Source: Caballeronia glathei
GTDB taxonomy: Bacteria; Pseudomonadota; Gammaproteobacteria; Burkholderiales; Burkholderiaceae
Length of the DNA stretch: 64,000 bases
Direction: 5' to 3'
Assembly (NCBI RefSeq): GCF_000698595.1
Contig: NZ_JFHC01000042.1
Span: 1 to 64,000 of the forward strand
Both the position numbers and the translations under genes were made by a program. The notes under the pieces were generated by a model. It did not search any database, was not told where the DNA came from, and saw nothing but the letters and a program-made list of their open reading frames with translations. Positions 45,487 through 54,371 of the stretch are shown piece by piece (position 1 is the first letter of the stretch; each line of letters starts with the position of its first letter).

Positions 45487-46983
45487 ATGCATCAGAAAAG
45501 TTTGACCGAGCTGCGCGCGGCGCTCGACGCGAAGGAAATCTCCGCCGTCGAACTGGCGCAGACCTATCTGCAGCGCATCGACGCGGCGAAGGACCTGAAC
45601 GCCTTCATCAGCGTCGATCGCGATCTCACGCTCGCGCAGGCGAAAGCCGCCGACGCGCGCCTCGCGCAGGGCGACACGGGTCCGCTCGTCGGCCTGCCGA
45701 TCGCGCACAAGGATGTGTTCGTCACGCGCGGCTGGACGTCCACGGCCGGCTCGAAAATGCTCGAAAACTACACGAGCCCGTTCGATGCCACCGTCGTCGA
45801 TCGCCTGAGCCGCGCCGGCATGGTCTGCCTTGGCAAGACCAACATGGACGAATTCGCGATGGGGTCGTCGAACGAGAACTCGTACTTCGGCGCTGTGAAG
45901 AACCCGTGGGATCTGAAGGCGGTCCCGGGCGGCTCGTCGGGCGGGTCGGCCGCGGCCGTCGCCGCGCGCCTCGCGCCCGCCGCGACCGGCACGGACACGG
46001 GCGGCTCGATCCGTCAGCCGGCGTCGTTTACCGGCATCACCGGCATCAAGCCGACGTACGGCCGCGTGTCGCGCTACGGGATGATCGCGTTCGCGTCGTC
46101 GCTCGACCAGGGCGGCCCGATGGCGCAGAGCGCCGCCGACTGCGCGACGCTGCTGAACGCCATCGCCTCGTTCGACGAGCGCGACTCCACGAGCCTGCAG
46201 CGCGAGGACGAAGACTACACCCGCTACCTCGGCAAGCGCTGGTCCGGCGACGACGCCGCGAAGCCGCTCGCGGGCCTGCGCATCGGCATGCCGAAGGAGT
46301 ACTTCGGCCCGGGCCTCGCCGCCGACGTGCGCGCCGCCATCGACGCCGCCCTGAAGCAATACGAGGCGCTCGGCGCGACGCTCGTCGAAGTGTCGCTGCC
46401 GAAGACCGAGCTTTCGATTCCCGTGTACTACATCATCGCGCCGGCGGAGGCGTCGTCGAACCTGTCGCGCTTCGACGGCGTGCGCTACGGCCATCGGGCG
46501 GCGCATTACACCGACCTGCTCGACATGTACAAGAAGTCGCGCGCCGAAGGCTTCGGCCCGGAGGTGAAGCGCCGGATTCTGGTCGGCGCCTACGTGCTGT
46601 CGCACGGCTACTACGACGCTTACTATCTGCAGGCGCAGAAGATCCGCCGCATCATCGCGCGCGACTTTCAGGAAGCGTTCAGCCACTGCGACGTCATCAT
46701 GGGACCGGTCGCGCCGACGGTGGCGTGGAACCTCGGCGAAAAGGCCGACGACCCCGTCCAGATGTATCTCGCCGATATCTACACGCTGTCCACGAGCCTC
46801 GCGGGCCTGCCCGGCATGAGCATTCCGTGCGGTTTCGGCGCGGGCGCGAACGCGAACCGGCCGGTCGGCCTGCAGATCGTCGGCAACTATTTCAACGAAG
46901 CCCGGATGCTCCAGGTCGCCGACGCGTTCCAGCGCGCGACCGACTGGCATCGGAAAGCACCATCGGCACCGGCGGGAGTATGA
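45487..46983 (+). CDS. gatA: Aspartyl/glutamyl-tRNA amidotransferase subunit A
   Basis: GatA is the amidase that releases ammonia from glutamine for tRNA amidation. The 498-residue protein has the amidase-signature triad Lys75 (AHKDVF), cis-Ser150 (GGSSGGSAA) and nucleophile Ser174 (DTGGSIRQPAS), spaced 75 and 24 residues as in characterised GatA. The stop codon overlaps the gatB ATG, so the two are translationally coupled and made in equal amounts. Confidence 0.97.
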   Translation: MHQKSLTELRAALDAKEISAVELAQTYLQRIDAAKDLNAFISVDRDLTLAQAKAADARLAQGDTGPLVGLPIAHKDVFVTRGWTSTAGSKMLENYTSPFDATVVDRLSRAGMVCLGKTNMDEFAMGSSNENSYFGAVKNPWDLKAVPGGSSGGSAAAVAARLAPAATGTDTGGSIRQPASFTGITGIKPTYGRVSRYGMIAFASSLDQGGPMAQSAADCATLLNAIASFDERDSTSLQREDEDYTRYLGKRWSGDDAAKPLAGLRIGMPKEYFGPGLAADVRAAIDAALKQYEALGATLVEVSLPKTELSIPVYYIIAPAEASSNLSRFDGVRYGHRAAHYTDLLDMYKKSRAEGFGPEVKRRILVGAYVLSHGYYDAYYLQAQKIRRIIARDFQEAFSHCDVIMGPVAPTVAWNLGEKADDPVQMYLADIYTLSTSLAGLPGMSIPCGFGAGANANRPVGLQIVGNYFNEARMLQVADAFQRATDWHRKAPSAPAGV

Positions 46984-48455
46984 GCATGCAGTGGGAAGTC
47001 GTAATCGGTCTCGAGACGCACGCGCAACTGTCGACCGTCTCAAAAATTTTCTCCGGCGCGGCCACGCAGTTCGGCGCGGCGCCGAACACGCAGGCGTGCC
47101 CCGTCGATCTGGCGTTGCCGGGTGTGCTGCCGGTGGCGAACCGCGGCGCCGTCGAGCGCGCGATCCGCTTTGGCCTCGCGATCGGCGCGCACATCGCGCC
47201 GCGCAGCATTTTCGCGCGCAAGAACTACTTTTATCCCGATCTGCCGAAGGGCTACCAGATCAGCCAGTACGAGATTCCCGTCGTGCAGGGCGGCACCGTG
47301 ACGATCCAGGTGCCGGCCAGCGAGAAGACTGGCAAGGAAGCGTACGAAAAGACGATCAACCTGACGCGCGCGCACCTCGAAGAGGACGCCGGCAAGTCGC
47401 TGCACGAAGACTTCGCGGGCATGACCGGCATCGACCTGAACCGCGCGGGCACGCCGCTGCTCGAAATCGTCACCGAGCCGGAAATGCGCAGCGCGGCCGA
47501 GGCCGTTGCCTATGCGAAAACGCTTCACGCGCTCGTGGTGTGGCTCGGTATCTGCGACGGCAACATGCAGGAAGGGTCGTTCCGCTGTGACGCGAACGTG
47601 TCGGTGCGGCCCGTCGGGCAGCAGGAATTCGGCACGCGCGCGGAGATCAAGAACCTGAACTCGTTCCGCTTCCTCGAAGAAGCGATCCAGTACGAAGTGC
47701 GCCGGCAGATCGAACTGATCGAAGACGGCGGCACCGTCGTGCAGGAAACCCGCCTCTACGATCCGGACAAGCGCGAAACGCGGTCGATGCGCAGCAAGGA
47801 AGATGCGCACGATTACCGCTATTTCCCCGATCCGGACCTGATGCCGCTCGTCATCGACCAGGCGTGGATCAGCCGCGTGAAGGACGGGATGCCCGAGCTG
47901 CCCGAAGCGATGCAGGCGCGTTTCGTCGAGCAATACGGACTCACGCGCTACGACGCGGCGGGGCTCACGTCGTCGAAGGCGACGGCGGCCTATTACGAAG
48001 CCGTGGTCGCGAAGGCCGGCGCCGCGCAGGCGAAGACCGCCGCGAACTGGGTGATGGGCGACGTTTCCGCGCAGTTGAACCGCGAAGCGCTCGATATCGC
48101 GGATTCGCCGGTTTCCGCCGCGCAACTCGCGCTGATCCTGCTGCGCATCGCCGACGGCACGATTTCCAACAAGATCGCGAAGGACATCTTCCAGGCGATC
48201 TGGGACGAAAAGGCCACCGACGAAGCCGCCGCCGACCGCATCATCGAAGCGAAGGGGCTGAAGCAGATCTCGGACTCGGGCGCGCTCGAAGCGATCATCG
48301 ACGAGGTGCTGGCCGCAAACCAGAAGTCCGTCGACGAGTTCCGCGCGGGCAAGGAGAAGGCGTTCAACGCGCTGATCGGCCAGGCGATGAAGGCCACCAA
48401 GGGCAAGGCGAATCCGCAGCAGGTCAACGAGCTTTTGAAGAAGAAACTATCCTGA
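46980..48455 (+). CDS. gatB: Aspartyl/glutamyl-tRNA amidotransferase subunit B
   Basis: GatB binds the misacylated tRNA, activates the side-chain carboxylate with ATP and accepts ammonia through a tunnel from GatA. The 491-residue protein starts MSMQWEVVIGLETHAQL, with the family patterns YFYPDLPKGYQISQYE, GIDLNRAGTPLLEIVTEP and the C-terminal YqeY-like helical domain that binds tRNA. GGGAGT is near the start. It is the last gene of the operon and is followed by a terminator. Confidence 0.97.
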   Translation: MSMQWEVVIGLETHAQLSTVSKIFSGAATQFGAAPNTQACPVDLALPGVLPVANRGAVERAIRFGLAIGAHIAPRSIFARKNYFYPDLPKGYQISQYEIPVVQGGTVTIQVPASEKTGKEAYEKTINLTRAHLEEDAGKSLHEDFAGMTGIDLNRAGTPLLEIVTEPEMRSAAEAVAYAKTLHALVVWLGICDGNMQEGSFRCDANVSVRPVGQQEFGTRAEIKNLNSFRFLEEAIQYEVRRQIELIEDGGTVVQETRLYDPDKRETRSMRSKEDAHDYRYFPDPDLMPLVIDQAWISRVKDGMPELPEAMQARFVEQYGLTRYDAAGLTSSKATAAYYEAVVAKAGAAQAKTAANWVMGDVSAQLNREALDIADSPVSAAQLALILLRIADGTISNKIAKDIFQAIWDEKATDEAAADRIIEAKGLKQISDSGALEAIIDEVLAANQKSVDEFRAGKEKAFNALIGQAMKATKGKANPQQVNELLKKKLS

Positions 48456-48477
48456 TAGCCTTCACCGGCCGGGGTTC

Positions 48478-48516
48478 ACGGGCTGTTGCCGGTCTGGCCT
48501 GGCAACGGCCCGTTTT
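48478..48516 (+). terminator. Intrinsic terminator of gatCAB
   Basis: A 13-bp stem (48478-48490 with 48501-48513; one G-T pair) with a 10-base loop is followed by TTTT, 22 bases after the gatB stop and before the ppk2 ribosome site. Confidence 0.75.
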
Positions 48517-48530
48517 CATTGGAGCGCGAC

Positions 48531-49370
48531 ATGGCAAAAAAACCCGAACTCGACGATTTTCGCGTGCCTTTTTTCGATGACGGCAAGAAGCCGAAGCCGT
48601 TCGACCTGAACGCGGTCGATCCCTCCGCGAAGCCCTTCTCGCGCGGCACGAAGGAGGAAGATCGTCTGCGTTTGGGGGAGATCGGCGCACAACTCGACGA
48701 ATTGCAGGAGAAGCTGCATGCGCAGCGCCGCCAGCGCGTGCTGCTCGTGTTGCAGGGCATGGACACGAGCGGCAAGGACGGCACGATCCGCGCCGTCTTT
48801 CACGAAGTCGATCCGCTCGGCCTGCGGATCGTGCCCTTCAAGGCGCCGAGCGAGCGCGAGGCCGCGCACGATTTCCTGTGGCGCATCCATGCGCAGGCGC
48901 CGATGGCGGGCGAGCTGTGCGTCTTCAATCGCAGCCATTACGAAGACGTGCTCGTGCCGCCGGTGCTGAAGCTGATCGACGACGAAGAATGCGAGCGCCG
49001 CTATCGCCACATCCGCGACTTCGAAGCGCTGCTCGCGGATACGGGAACGTCGATCATCAAGTGTTTCCTGCACATCTCGAAGGACGAGCAGCGCGAGCGC
49101 CTGCAGGCCCGCATCGACGACCCCACGAAGCACTGGAAGTTCGATGCCTCCGACCTCGAAGCGCGCAAGCAGTGGGACGACTACCAGCACGCCTATGCCG
49201 CGGCGCTCGGCGTGACGTCGACACCGTACGCGCCCTGGTACGTGATTCCCGGCAATTCGAAGACGCACCGCAACGTCATGGTCGCGGAACTGCTGCTGCG
49301 CACGCTTTCCCGCATGAACCTCGATTTTCCGCCGCCCAAGGAATCGCTGAAGGGCGTCATCGTCGAGTGA
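48531..49370 (+). CDS. Polyphosphate kinase 2 family protein (polyphosphate-dependent nucleotide phosphotransferase)
   Basis: A 279-residue PPK2-family enzyme that uses polyphosphate to phosphorylate nucleotides. The Walker A motif GMDTSGKDG is at residues 76-84, the Walker B-like NRSHYEDVLVPPV follows near 140, and the lid has RIDDPTKHWKFDASDLEAR. The family has three classes, for ADP, AMP or both as acceptor; I cannot assign one from sequence alone. GGAG precedes the ATG at 48531. It stands between the gat operon and xth without clear functional connection. Confidence 0.9.
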   Translation: MAKKPELDDFRVPFFDDGKKPKPFDLNAVDPSAKPFSRGTKEEDRLRLGEIGAQLDELQEKLHAQRRQRVLLVLQGMDTSGKDGTIRAVFHEVDPLGLRIVPFKAPSEREAAHDFLWRIHAQAPMAGELCVFNRSHYEDVLVPPVLKLIDDEECERRYRHIRDFEALLADTGTSIIKCFLHISKDEQRERLQARIDDPTKHWKFDASDLEARKQWDDYQHAYAAALGVTSTPYAPWYVIPGNSKTHRNVMVAELLLRTLSRMNLDFPPPKESLKGVIVE

Positions 49371-49395
49371 ACCGTTTTCATCTCAGAGGAAGTGT

Positions 49396-50169
49396 ATGTT
49401 TCGCGTGATTACCGCCAATTTGAACGGCATCCGTTCGGCCGCCAAGAAAGGTTTCTTCGACTGGTTCGGCAACCAGAGCGCCGATGTCGTGTGCGTGCAG
49501 GAGATCAAGTGCTCGCAGGACGACCTGACGCCCGAGTTCCTCGCGCCGCACGGTTTCCAGGGCTATTTCCAGCATGCGGTGAAGAAGGGCTACAGCGGCG
49601 CCGGCCTCTATACGCGGCATGAACCGGACGAGGTGATCATCGGCTTCGGCAGCGAAGAGTTCGATCCCGAAGGGCGGTACGTGGAAGCGCGTTTCGGGAA
49701 GCTGTCGGTGGTGTCGGTGTATGTGCCGTCCGGTTCGAGCGGCGACGAACGCCAGCAGGCGAAATACCGCTTCATGGACGAATTCATGCCGCATCTGGCG
49801 GCGCTGTCGGCGCAGCGTGAAGTCGTGCTCTGCGGCGACGTGAACATCGTTCACAAGGAAATCGACATCAAGAACTGGAAGAGCAACCAGAAGAATTCGG
49901 GGTGCCTGCCGGAAGAGCGCGAATGGCTCACGAAGCTGTTCGACGAGGTCGGCTATGTCGATGTATTCCGCACGCTGGACCAGCGGCCCGAGCAGTACAC
50001 ATGGTGGAGCAACCGCGGGCAGGCTTACGCGAAGAACGTCGGGTGGCGGATCGACTATCAGATCGCGACGCCCGACGTCGCGTCGACGGCGAAGGCGACG
50101 TCGATTTACCGCGACGAGAAGTTCAGCGACCACGCTCCGCTGACCGTCGACTACGCCTGGAAGATCTAG
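49396..50169 (+). CDS. xth: Exodeoxyribonuclease III
   Basis: An AP endonuclease and 3'-5' exonuclease of base excision repair. The 257-residue protein has the family motifs NLNGIRSA, CVQEIK with the metal-binding Glu36, YSGAGLY, LCGDVNIVHKEID, NWKSNQKNSGC and the C-terminal FSDHAPLTVDY with the catalytic His. AGAGGAAG precedes the ATG. Its TAG stop is shared with the opposite-strand M48 gene at CTAG (50166-50169). Confidence 0.95.
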   Translation: MFRVITANLNGIRSAAKKGFFDWFGNQSADVVCVQEIKCSQDDLTPEFLAPHGFQGYFQHAVKKGYSGAGLYTRHEPDEVIIGFGSEEFDPEGRYVEARFGKLSVVSVYVPSGSSGDERQQAKYRFMDEFMPHLAALSAQREVVLCGDVNIVHKEIDIKNWKSNQKNSGCLPEEREWLTKLFDEVGYVDVFRTLDQRPEQYTWWSNRGQAYAKNVGWRIDYQIATPDVASTAKATSIYRDEKFSDHAPLTVDYAWKI

Positions 50170-51089
50170 CGCCCGCTCTTCTTGAACCGCCCCATGCCCG
50201 CGTAATAAGGCAACTGGTCGACCGTCTTGCCGATTGCCTTCGCATAGAGCGGCATCATGTCCGGCATGCGCTTGAGCAGGTCCTGCCTGCGGGCGGGCCC
50301 GTAGGGATGCATCCAGATGAAGCCGTTGTCCATGCGGCGGGTCGCGGTATCGATCTTGTTCCACAGCGTGACGGCCGCGCGCGGATCGTAGCCCGCCCGC
50401 GATGCGATTTCGCTGCCGATCACGTCGGCCTCGGTCTCGTCGGCAGGCGAATAGCGCATTGCGAGCAACTGCTCGCCGATGCCGAGCGGCGTCGAGCCCA
50501 TGTCGGCGAAACCGAACAGTTGCGGAATCGTGCCCGCACTCAGCTGCGCCGCCTGCTGACGGCCGAGCCGCTCGCGCGAATGCTCGCGCAGCGCGTGCGC
50601 GATCTCGTGGCCCGCCATCATGCCGAGTTCGTTGTCGTTCAGACGCAGCTTGTCGATCAGCCCGCTGTAAATCACGATCTTGCCGCCCGGCAGGCAATAC
50701 ATGCGGATCTCGTTCGATTTCACGACGTTGATCTGCCACTTCCAGTTCTTCGAGCGGTCATTCCACTTCAGTGCGAACGGAATCTCGCGATTGATGATCT
50801 CGCGCGCGCGCTTGACGAGCGCGTTGTCGTCGCCGAGCAGGCGCTTGCCATGCTCCGCCTCGCGCAGGATTTGCGCGTATTCGTCGGCGGCCTGCTGCTC
50901 GAGCGTCGCGGATGGAATCAGATTGCGGAACAGGGCCGCGTTGCCGAAGCGGATCTGGCTGTTCGGCGCGGTGTAGGGCGGCGGGACGCGCTGGGCGTCC
51001 TGCGCGTCGGGCGCATCGGCTGCGAAGGATACGGAGGACGTGATCGTCAGCGCGCAGAGAAAGGCGCGCAGCGGGTCGTGCACCGTCAT
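50166..51089 (-). CDS. M48 family metalloprotease, exported
   Basis: A 307-residue zinc protease of the M48 family, different from HtpX. Signal peptide: hydrophobic LRAFLCALTITSSVSFAADA, cut probably after AFAA or SFA. The zinc motif is MMAGHEIAHAL, with the third ligand in DETEADVIG. It is a periplasmic or membrane-associated protease, resembling Loi/YggG-type peptidases that act in outer-membrane quality control. Its ATG (51089) overlaps the ampG stop, so the two genes are coupled. A role in envelope maintenance is inferred from that context. Confidence 0.88.
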   Translation of the reverse strand: MTVHDPLRAFLCALTITSSVSFAADAPDAQDAQRVPPPYTAPNSQIRFGNAALFRNLIPSATLEQQAADEYAQILREAEHGKRLLGDDNALVKRAREIINREIPFALKWNDRSKNWKWQINVVKSNEIRMYCLPGGKIVIYSGLIDKLRLNDNELGMMAGHEIAHALREHSRERLGRQQAAQLSAGTIPQLFGFADMGSTPLGIGEQLLAMRYSPADETEADVIGSEIASRAGYDPRAAVTLWNKIDTATRRMDNGFIWMHPYGPARRQDLLKRMPDMMPLYAKAIGKTVDQLPYYAGMGRFKKSGR

Positions 51090-52372
51090 CGTTGAGTTCT
51101 CCAGGGCGCGATCTTCGGCAACAGTAACATGCCGGGAATCGACAGCGCGGTGCAGATCATGAAGTACTCGAACCAGCCGGTTTGCGACACGATGAAGCCG
51201 CTCGACGCCGATGCCAGCGTGCGCGGCACCGAAGCGAGGCTCGTGAAAAGGGCGAACTGCGTCGCGGTGTAGCGCGGGTCGGTCGTGCTCGCGATGTAGG
51301 CGATGAACGCGGCCGTCGTGAGGCCGGTCGCGAAGGTCTCGAAGCCGTACAGCGCGCCGAGCGCAAGCGGCGACGGCCCGAGTTTCGCAAGCCACGCGAA
51401 GCCGAGCGTGGACACGATCTGCAGCACGCCGAAAATCCACAATCCGCGCGCGATGCCGATCTTCACCAGCCACACTCCGCCGATGATCCCGCCCGCGAGA
51501 CTCGCCCAGAACGCCACCGTCTTCGCGATCACGCCGATCTGCGTCATGTTGAAGCCGATGTCGAGGAAGAACGACGTCGACAGCGTGGTGGCCATGACGT
51601 CGCCGAGCTTGTACAGGAAGATGAAGCCGAGCACGAGGAGCGCCGTGCGCCAGCCGTCGCGCATGATGAACTCGTGAAACGGCTCCACGATCGCTTCGCG
51701 CAGGTTCTTCGGCGGCGCGCCGTGCACCTCCGGCTCCTTCACGACGAGCGTCATCACCATGCCCGGCAGCATGAACGCCGCGGTCACGATGAACACGGTG
51801 GTCCACGGCAGGTGGTCGGCGAGGATCAGCGCGAGCGAGCCGGGAATCAGCGCCGCGACCTTGTACGCGTTCACGTGGACCGCGTTGCCGAGACCCTGCT
51901 CGACATCGGCCAGCAGCTCGCGGCGGTAGGCATCGATCGCGATGTCCTGGCTCGCCCCGAAGAACGCGACGAGCGAGGTGAGCGCGGCCACCGTCCAGAT
52001 TTCCTTGCCCGGCGACACGAAGCCGAGCGTGCCGATCGCGATCGCCACGAGTACCTGCGTGACGAACATCCAGCCGCGCCGCCTGCCGGGCCGCCAGCCG
52101 GGCAGGCGCGGCACGTAGCGGTCCATCAGCGGCGCCCAGACGAATTTCCACGTGTAGGGGAACTGGATCAGCGCGAACAGGCCGATTTCCTTCAGGTTCA
52201 CGCCTTCGGTGCGCAGCCACGCCTGCACCAGATAGACGAGCGTGAAGAGCGGCAGCCCGGAAGTGAAGCCGAGAAAGACGCAAATCAGGATGCGCGCGTT
52301 CAGGAACGCGCGCCAGCCGGGATGAACTTCGTGAGCAGTAAGAGCGGGCGCCTCGTGTGGCGAGTTGGACAT
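51086..52372 (-). CDS. ampG: AmpG-like muropeptide permease
   Basis: AmpG imports anhydro-muropeptides from the periplasm for peptidoglycan recycling, which also signals AmpC induction. The 428-residue MFS protein has about 12 membrane segments with family patterns FLGFTSGLPLFTLVYLVQAW, KFVWAPLMDRYVP and DIAIDAYRREL. The order metX-metW-ampG-M48 on one strand fits a run of coupled genes. The start at 52372 has no strong ribosome site. Confidence 0.9.
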   Translation of the reverse strand: MSNSPHEAPALTAHEVHPGWRAFLNARILICVFLGFTSGLPLFTLVYLVQAWLRTEGVNLKEIGLFALIQFPYTWKFVWAPLMDRYVPRLPGWRPGRRRGWMFVTQVLVAIAIGTLGFVSPGKEIWTVAALTSLVAFFGASQDIAIDAYRRELLADVEQGLGNAVHVNAYKVAALIPGSLALILADHLPWTTVFIVTAAFMLPGMVMTLVVKEPEVHGAPPKNLREAIVEPFHEFIMRDGWRTALLVLGFIFLYKLGDVMATTLSTSFFLDIGFNMTQIGVIAKTVAFWASLAGGIIGGVWLVKIGIARGLWIFGVLQIVSTLGFAWLAKLGPSPLALGALYGFETFATGLTTAAFIAYIASTTDPRYTATQFALFTSLASVPRTLASASSGFIVSQTGWFEYFMICTALSIPGMLLLPKIAPWRTQR

Positions 52373-52415
52373 GACGATGGAGGCAATGCGGTTGTCGATG
52401 CGCGAATGGGCCGAG

Positions 52416-53024
52416 CTAGCCGCGCTTCACGCGATAGACCGCAAGACTACCACGCCAGTTCGCACCCCAACGGATCGACTGCCCGCCGTGCAGCACCACG
52501 CGGTCGAGAATTTCGATGCCGACTTCGGGCGCGAGCGCCTCGAAGTCCCTGATGGTCAGCACCCGCACGTTCGGCGTGTTGTGCCACTGATAAGGCAGCG
52601 CTTTCGACACCGGCATGCGTCCCTGAATCACGGCGAGCCGGTGCGGCCAGTACCCGAAGTTCGGAAACGACACGATGCATTCGCGCCCGACGCGCACGGT
52701 TTCGCGCAGGATCGCGGCGGTCTGATGAATGGTCTGCAGCGTCTGCGACAGGATCGCGAAGTCGAAGCTGTCGTCTTCGAACAGGCGCAGGCCGTCTTCC
52801 AGATTCTGCTGGATCACGTTCACGCCCTTTTGCGCGCAGGCGAGCACGCCCGCGTCGTTGATTTCGATGCCGAAGCCGTTCACGTCGAGTTCTTCGCCGA
52901 GCAGGGACAGGAGCGAGCCGTCGCCGCAGCCCAGATCGAGGACGGTCGCGCGCGGCTCCACCCAGCGCGCGATCGCGCGGAAGTCGGAGCGCAGCGCGAG
53001 GGAGTCGAGTGTGTTCTGGTTCAT
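52416..53024 (-). CDS. metW: Methionine biosynthesis protein MetW
   Basis: MetW is a small SAM-dependent methyltransferase-like protein that assists MetX in methionine biosynthesis. The 202-residue product has the SAM-binding motif VLDLGCGDGSLLSLL near the N-terminus. Other patterns are FEDDSFDFAILSQTLQT and IVSFPNFGYWPHR. The start ATG (53024) overlaps the metX stop by four bases. The pair is typical of the succinyl-CoA-type MetX/MetW found in several proteobacteria. Confidence 0.93.
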   Translation of the reverse strand: MNQNTLDSLALRSDFRAIARWVEPRATVLDLGCGDGSLLSLLGEELDVNGFGIEINDAGVLACAQKGVNVIQQNLEDGLRLFEDDSFDFAILSQTLQTIHQTAAILRETVRVGRECIVSFPNFGYWPHRLAVIQGRMPVSKALPYQWHNTPNVRVLTIRDFEALAPEVGIEILDRVVLHGGQSIRWGANWRGSLAVYRVKRG

Positions 53025-54166
53025 GCGCCCACCTCGGCGGCAATGCGTTCGTAATAGGCGCGCATCAGGTTGTGATAGCGCGCGTCGTCGAGCAGGAAGG
53101 CGTCGTGGCCGTGCGGCGCGTCGATTTCGGCGTAGCTCACGGTGCGCTTGTGATCGAGCAGCGCCTTCACGAGTTCGCGCGAGCGCGCGGGCGCAAAGCG
53201 CCAGTCGGTCGAGAAGCTCGCGATCAGGTATTTCGCCGTCGTGTGCGCGAGCGCTTTCGTGAGATCGCCTTCGTAAGCCTTGGCCGGATCGAAGTAGTCG
53301 AGCGCGCGCGTGATGAGCAGATACGTGTTGGCGTCGAAGTATTCCGCGAACTTGTCGGCCTGATAGCGCAGGTACGACTCCACTTCGAACTCGACGTCGA
53401 AGTTGAAGTTGTACGCATCGAGCGCGCCTTCCGCGCGGCGCAGCGCGCGGCCGAACTTGACGGCCATGTCGTCGTCCGACAGATACGTGATGTGCCCGAT
53501 CATGCGCGCGACCCGCAAGCCACGGCGCGGCTTCACGCCGTGCGCGTAGTAGTCGCCGCCGTGGAAGTCCGGGTCGGACAGGATGGCCGAGCGCGCCGTC
53601 TCGTTGAACGCGATGTTCTGCGCCGAGAGCTTCGGCGTCGAAGCGATCACGATGCAGTGGCCGAGGCGATCCGGATACATCATGCTCCACGCGAGCGCCT
53701 GCATGCCGCCGAGACTGCCGCCCATCACGGCCGCGAAGCGCTCGATGCCGAATTCGTCGGCGACGCGCGCCTGCGCATGCACCCAGTCCTCGACCGTCAC
53801 GACGGGAAAGCTCGCGCCGTAGGGCCTGCCGGTCGATGCATCGATGCTCATCGGCCCGGTCGAACCGAAGCACGAGCCGAGATTGTTCACGCCGATCACG
53901 AAGAAGCGGTTGGTGTCGAGCGGCTTGCCGGGGCCGACCATGTTGTCCCACCAGCCGACGTCCTTGGGGTTGTCGGCGTAGACGCCCGCTACGTGGTGCG
54001 ACGCATTGAGCGCATGGCAGACCAGCACCGCGTTCGAGCGCGCGGCGTTCAGTTCGCCATAGGTTTCGACGACGAGATCGTAATTGCCGAGCAGACTGCC
54101 GTTCTGCATGCGCAGCGGCTCGGTGAAATGCATCTTCCGGGGAGTGACGATACCGATCGATTCCAT
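53021..54166 (-). CDS. metX: Homoserine O-acyltransferase MetX
   Basis: Activates homoserine for methionine synthesis with acetyl- or succinyl-CoA. The 381-residue alpha/beta-hydrolase has the nucleophile elbow GGSLGGMQALAW with Ser151, and a catalytic Asp in STDWRF and His in DAPHGHDAF. N-terminal MESIGIVTPRKMHFTEPL is typical of proteobacterial MetX. Its coupling to metW is the arrangement associated with succinyl-CoA use, but acyl specificity cannot be proved here. AAGGCGGA precedes the ATG. Confidence 0.95.
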   Translation of the reverse strand: MESIGIVTPRKMHFTEPLRMQNGSLLGNYDLVVETYGELNAARSNAVLVCHALNASHHVAGVYADNPKDVGWWDNMVGPGKPLDTNRFFVIGVNNLGSCFGSTGPMSIDASTGRPYGASFPVVTVEDWVHAQARVADEFGIERFAAVMGGSLGGMQALAWSMMYPDRLGHCIVIASTPKLSAQNIAFNETARSAILSDPDFHGGDYYAHGVKPRRGLRVARMIGHITYLSDDDMAVKFGRALRRAEGALDAYNFNFDVEFEVESYLRYQADKFAEYFDANTYLLITRALDYFDPAKAYEGDLTKALAHTTAKYLIASFSTDWRFAPARSRELVKALLDHKRTVSYAEIDAPHGHDAFLLDDARYHNLMRAYYERIAAEVGA

Positions 54167-54371
54167 TCATTCCGCCTTGAGTGACAGGGCGGCTAAACGG
54201 TCGGCGAAGCGCGGGAGGATGATGCGCGGCTGACGACCTCTTTAGCCGCATTTATAGTGAACCCGGCGAAGGGTTCGCGCGCCCGCAATCGAGTCAGCAA
54301 ATCGGCGCGTGGTACAAATCGAGATAGCGAGGAAGTATAGCGGAAAACCGGCGACGTGCCCGTGCGAAGGG

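Noticed and set aside
54167..54371. Possible SAM riboswitch in front of metX
   Set aside because: The leader is GC-rich and I cannot fold any known SAM aptamer core from it; no terminator or sequestered ribosome site is visible.
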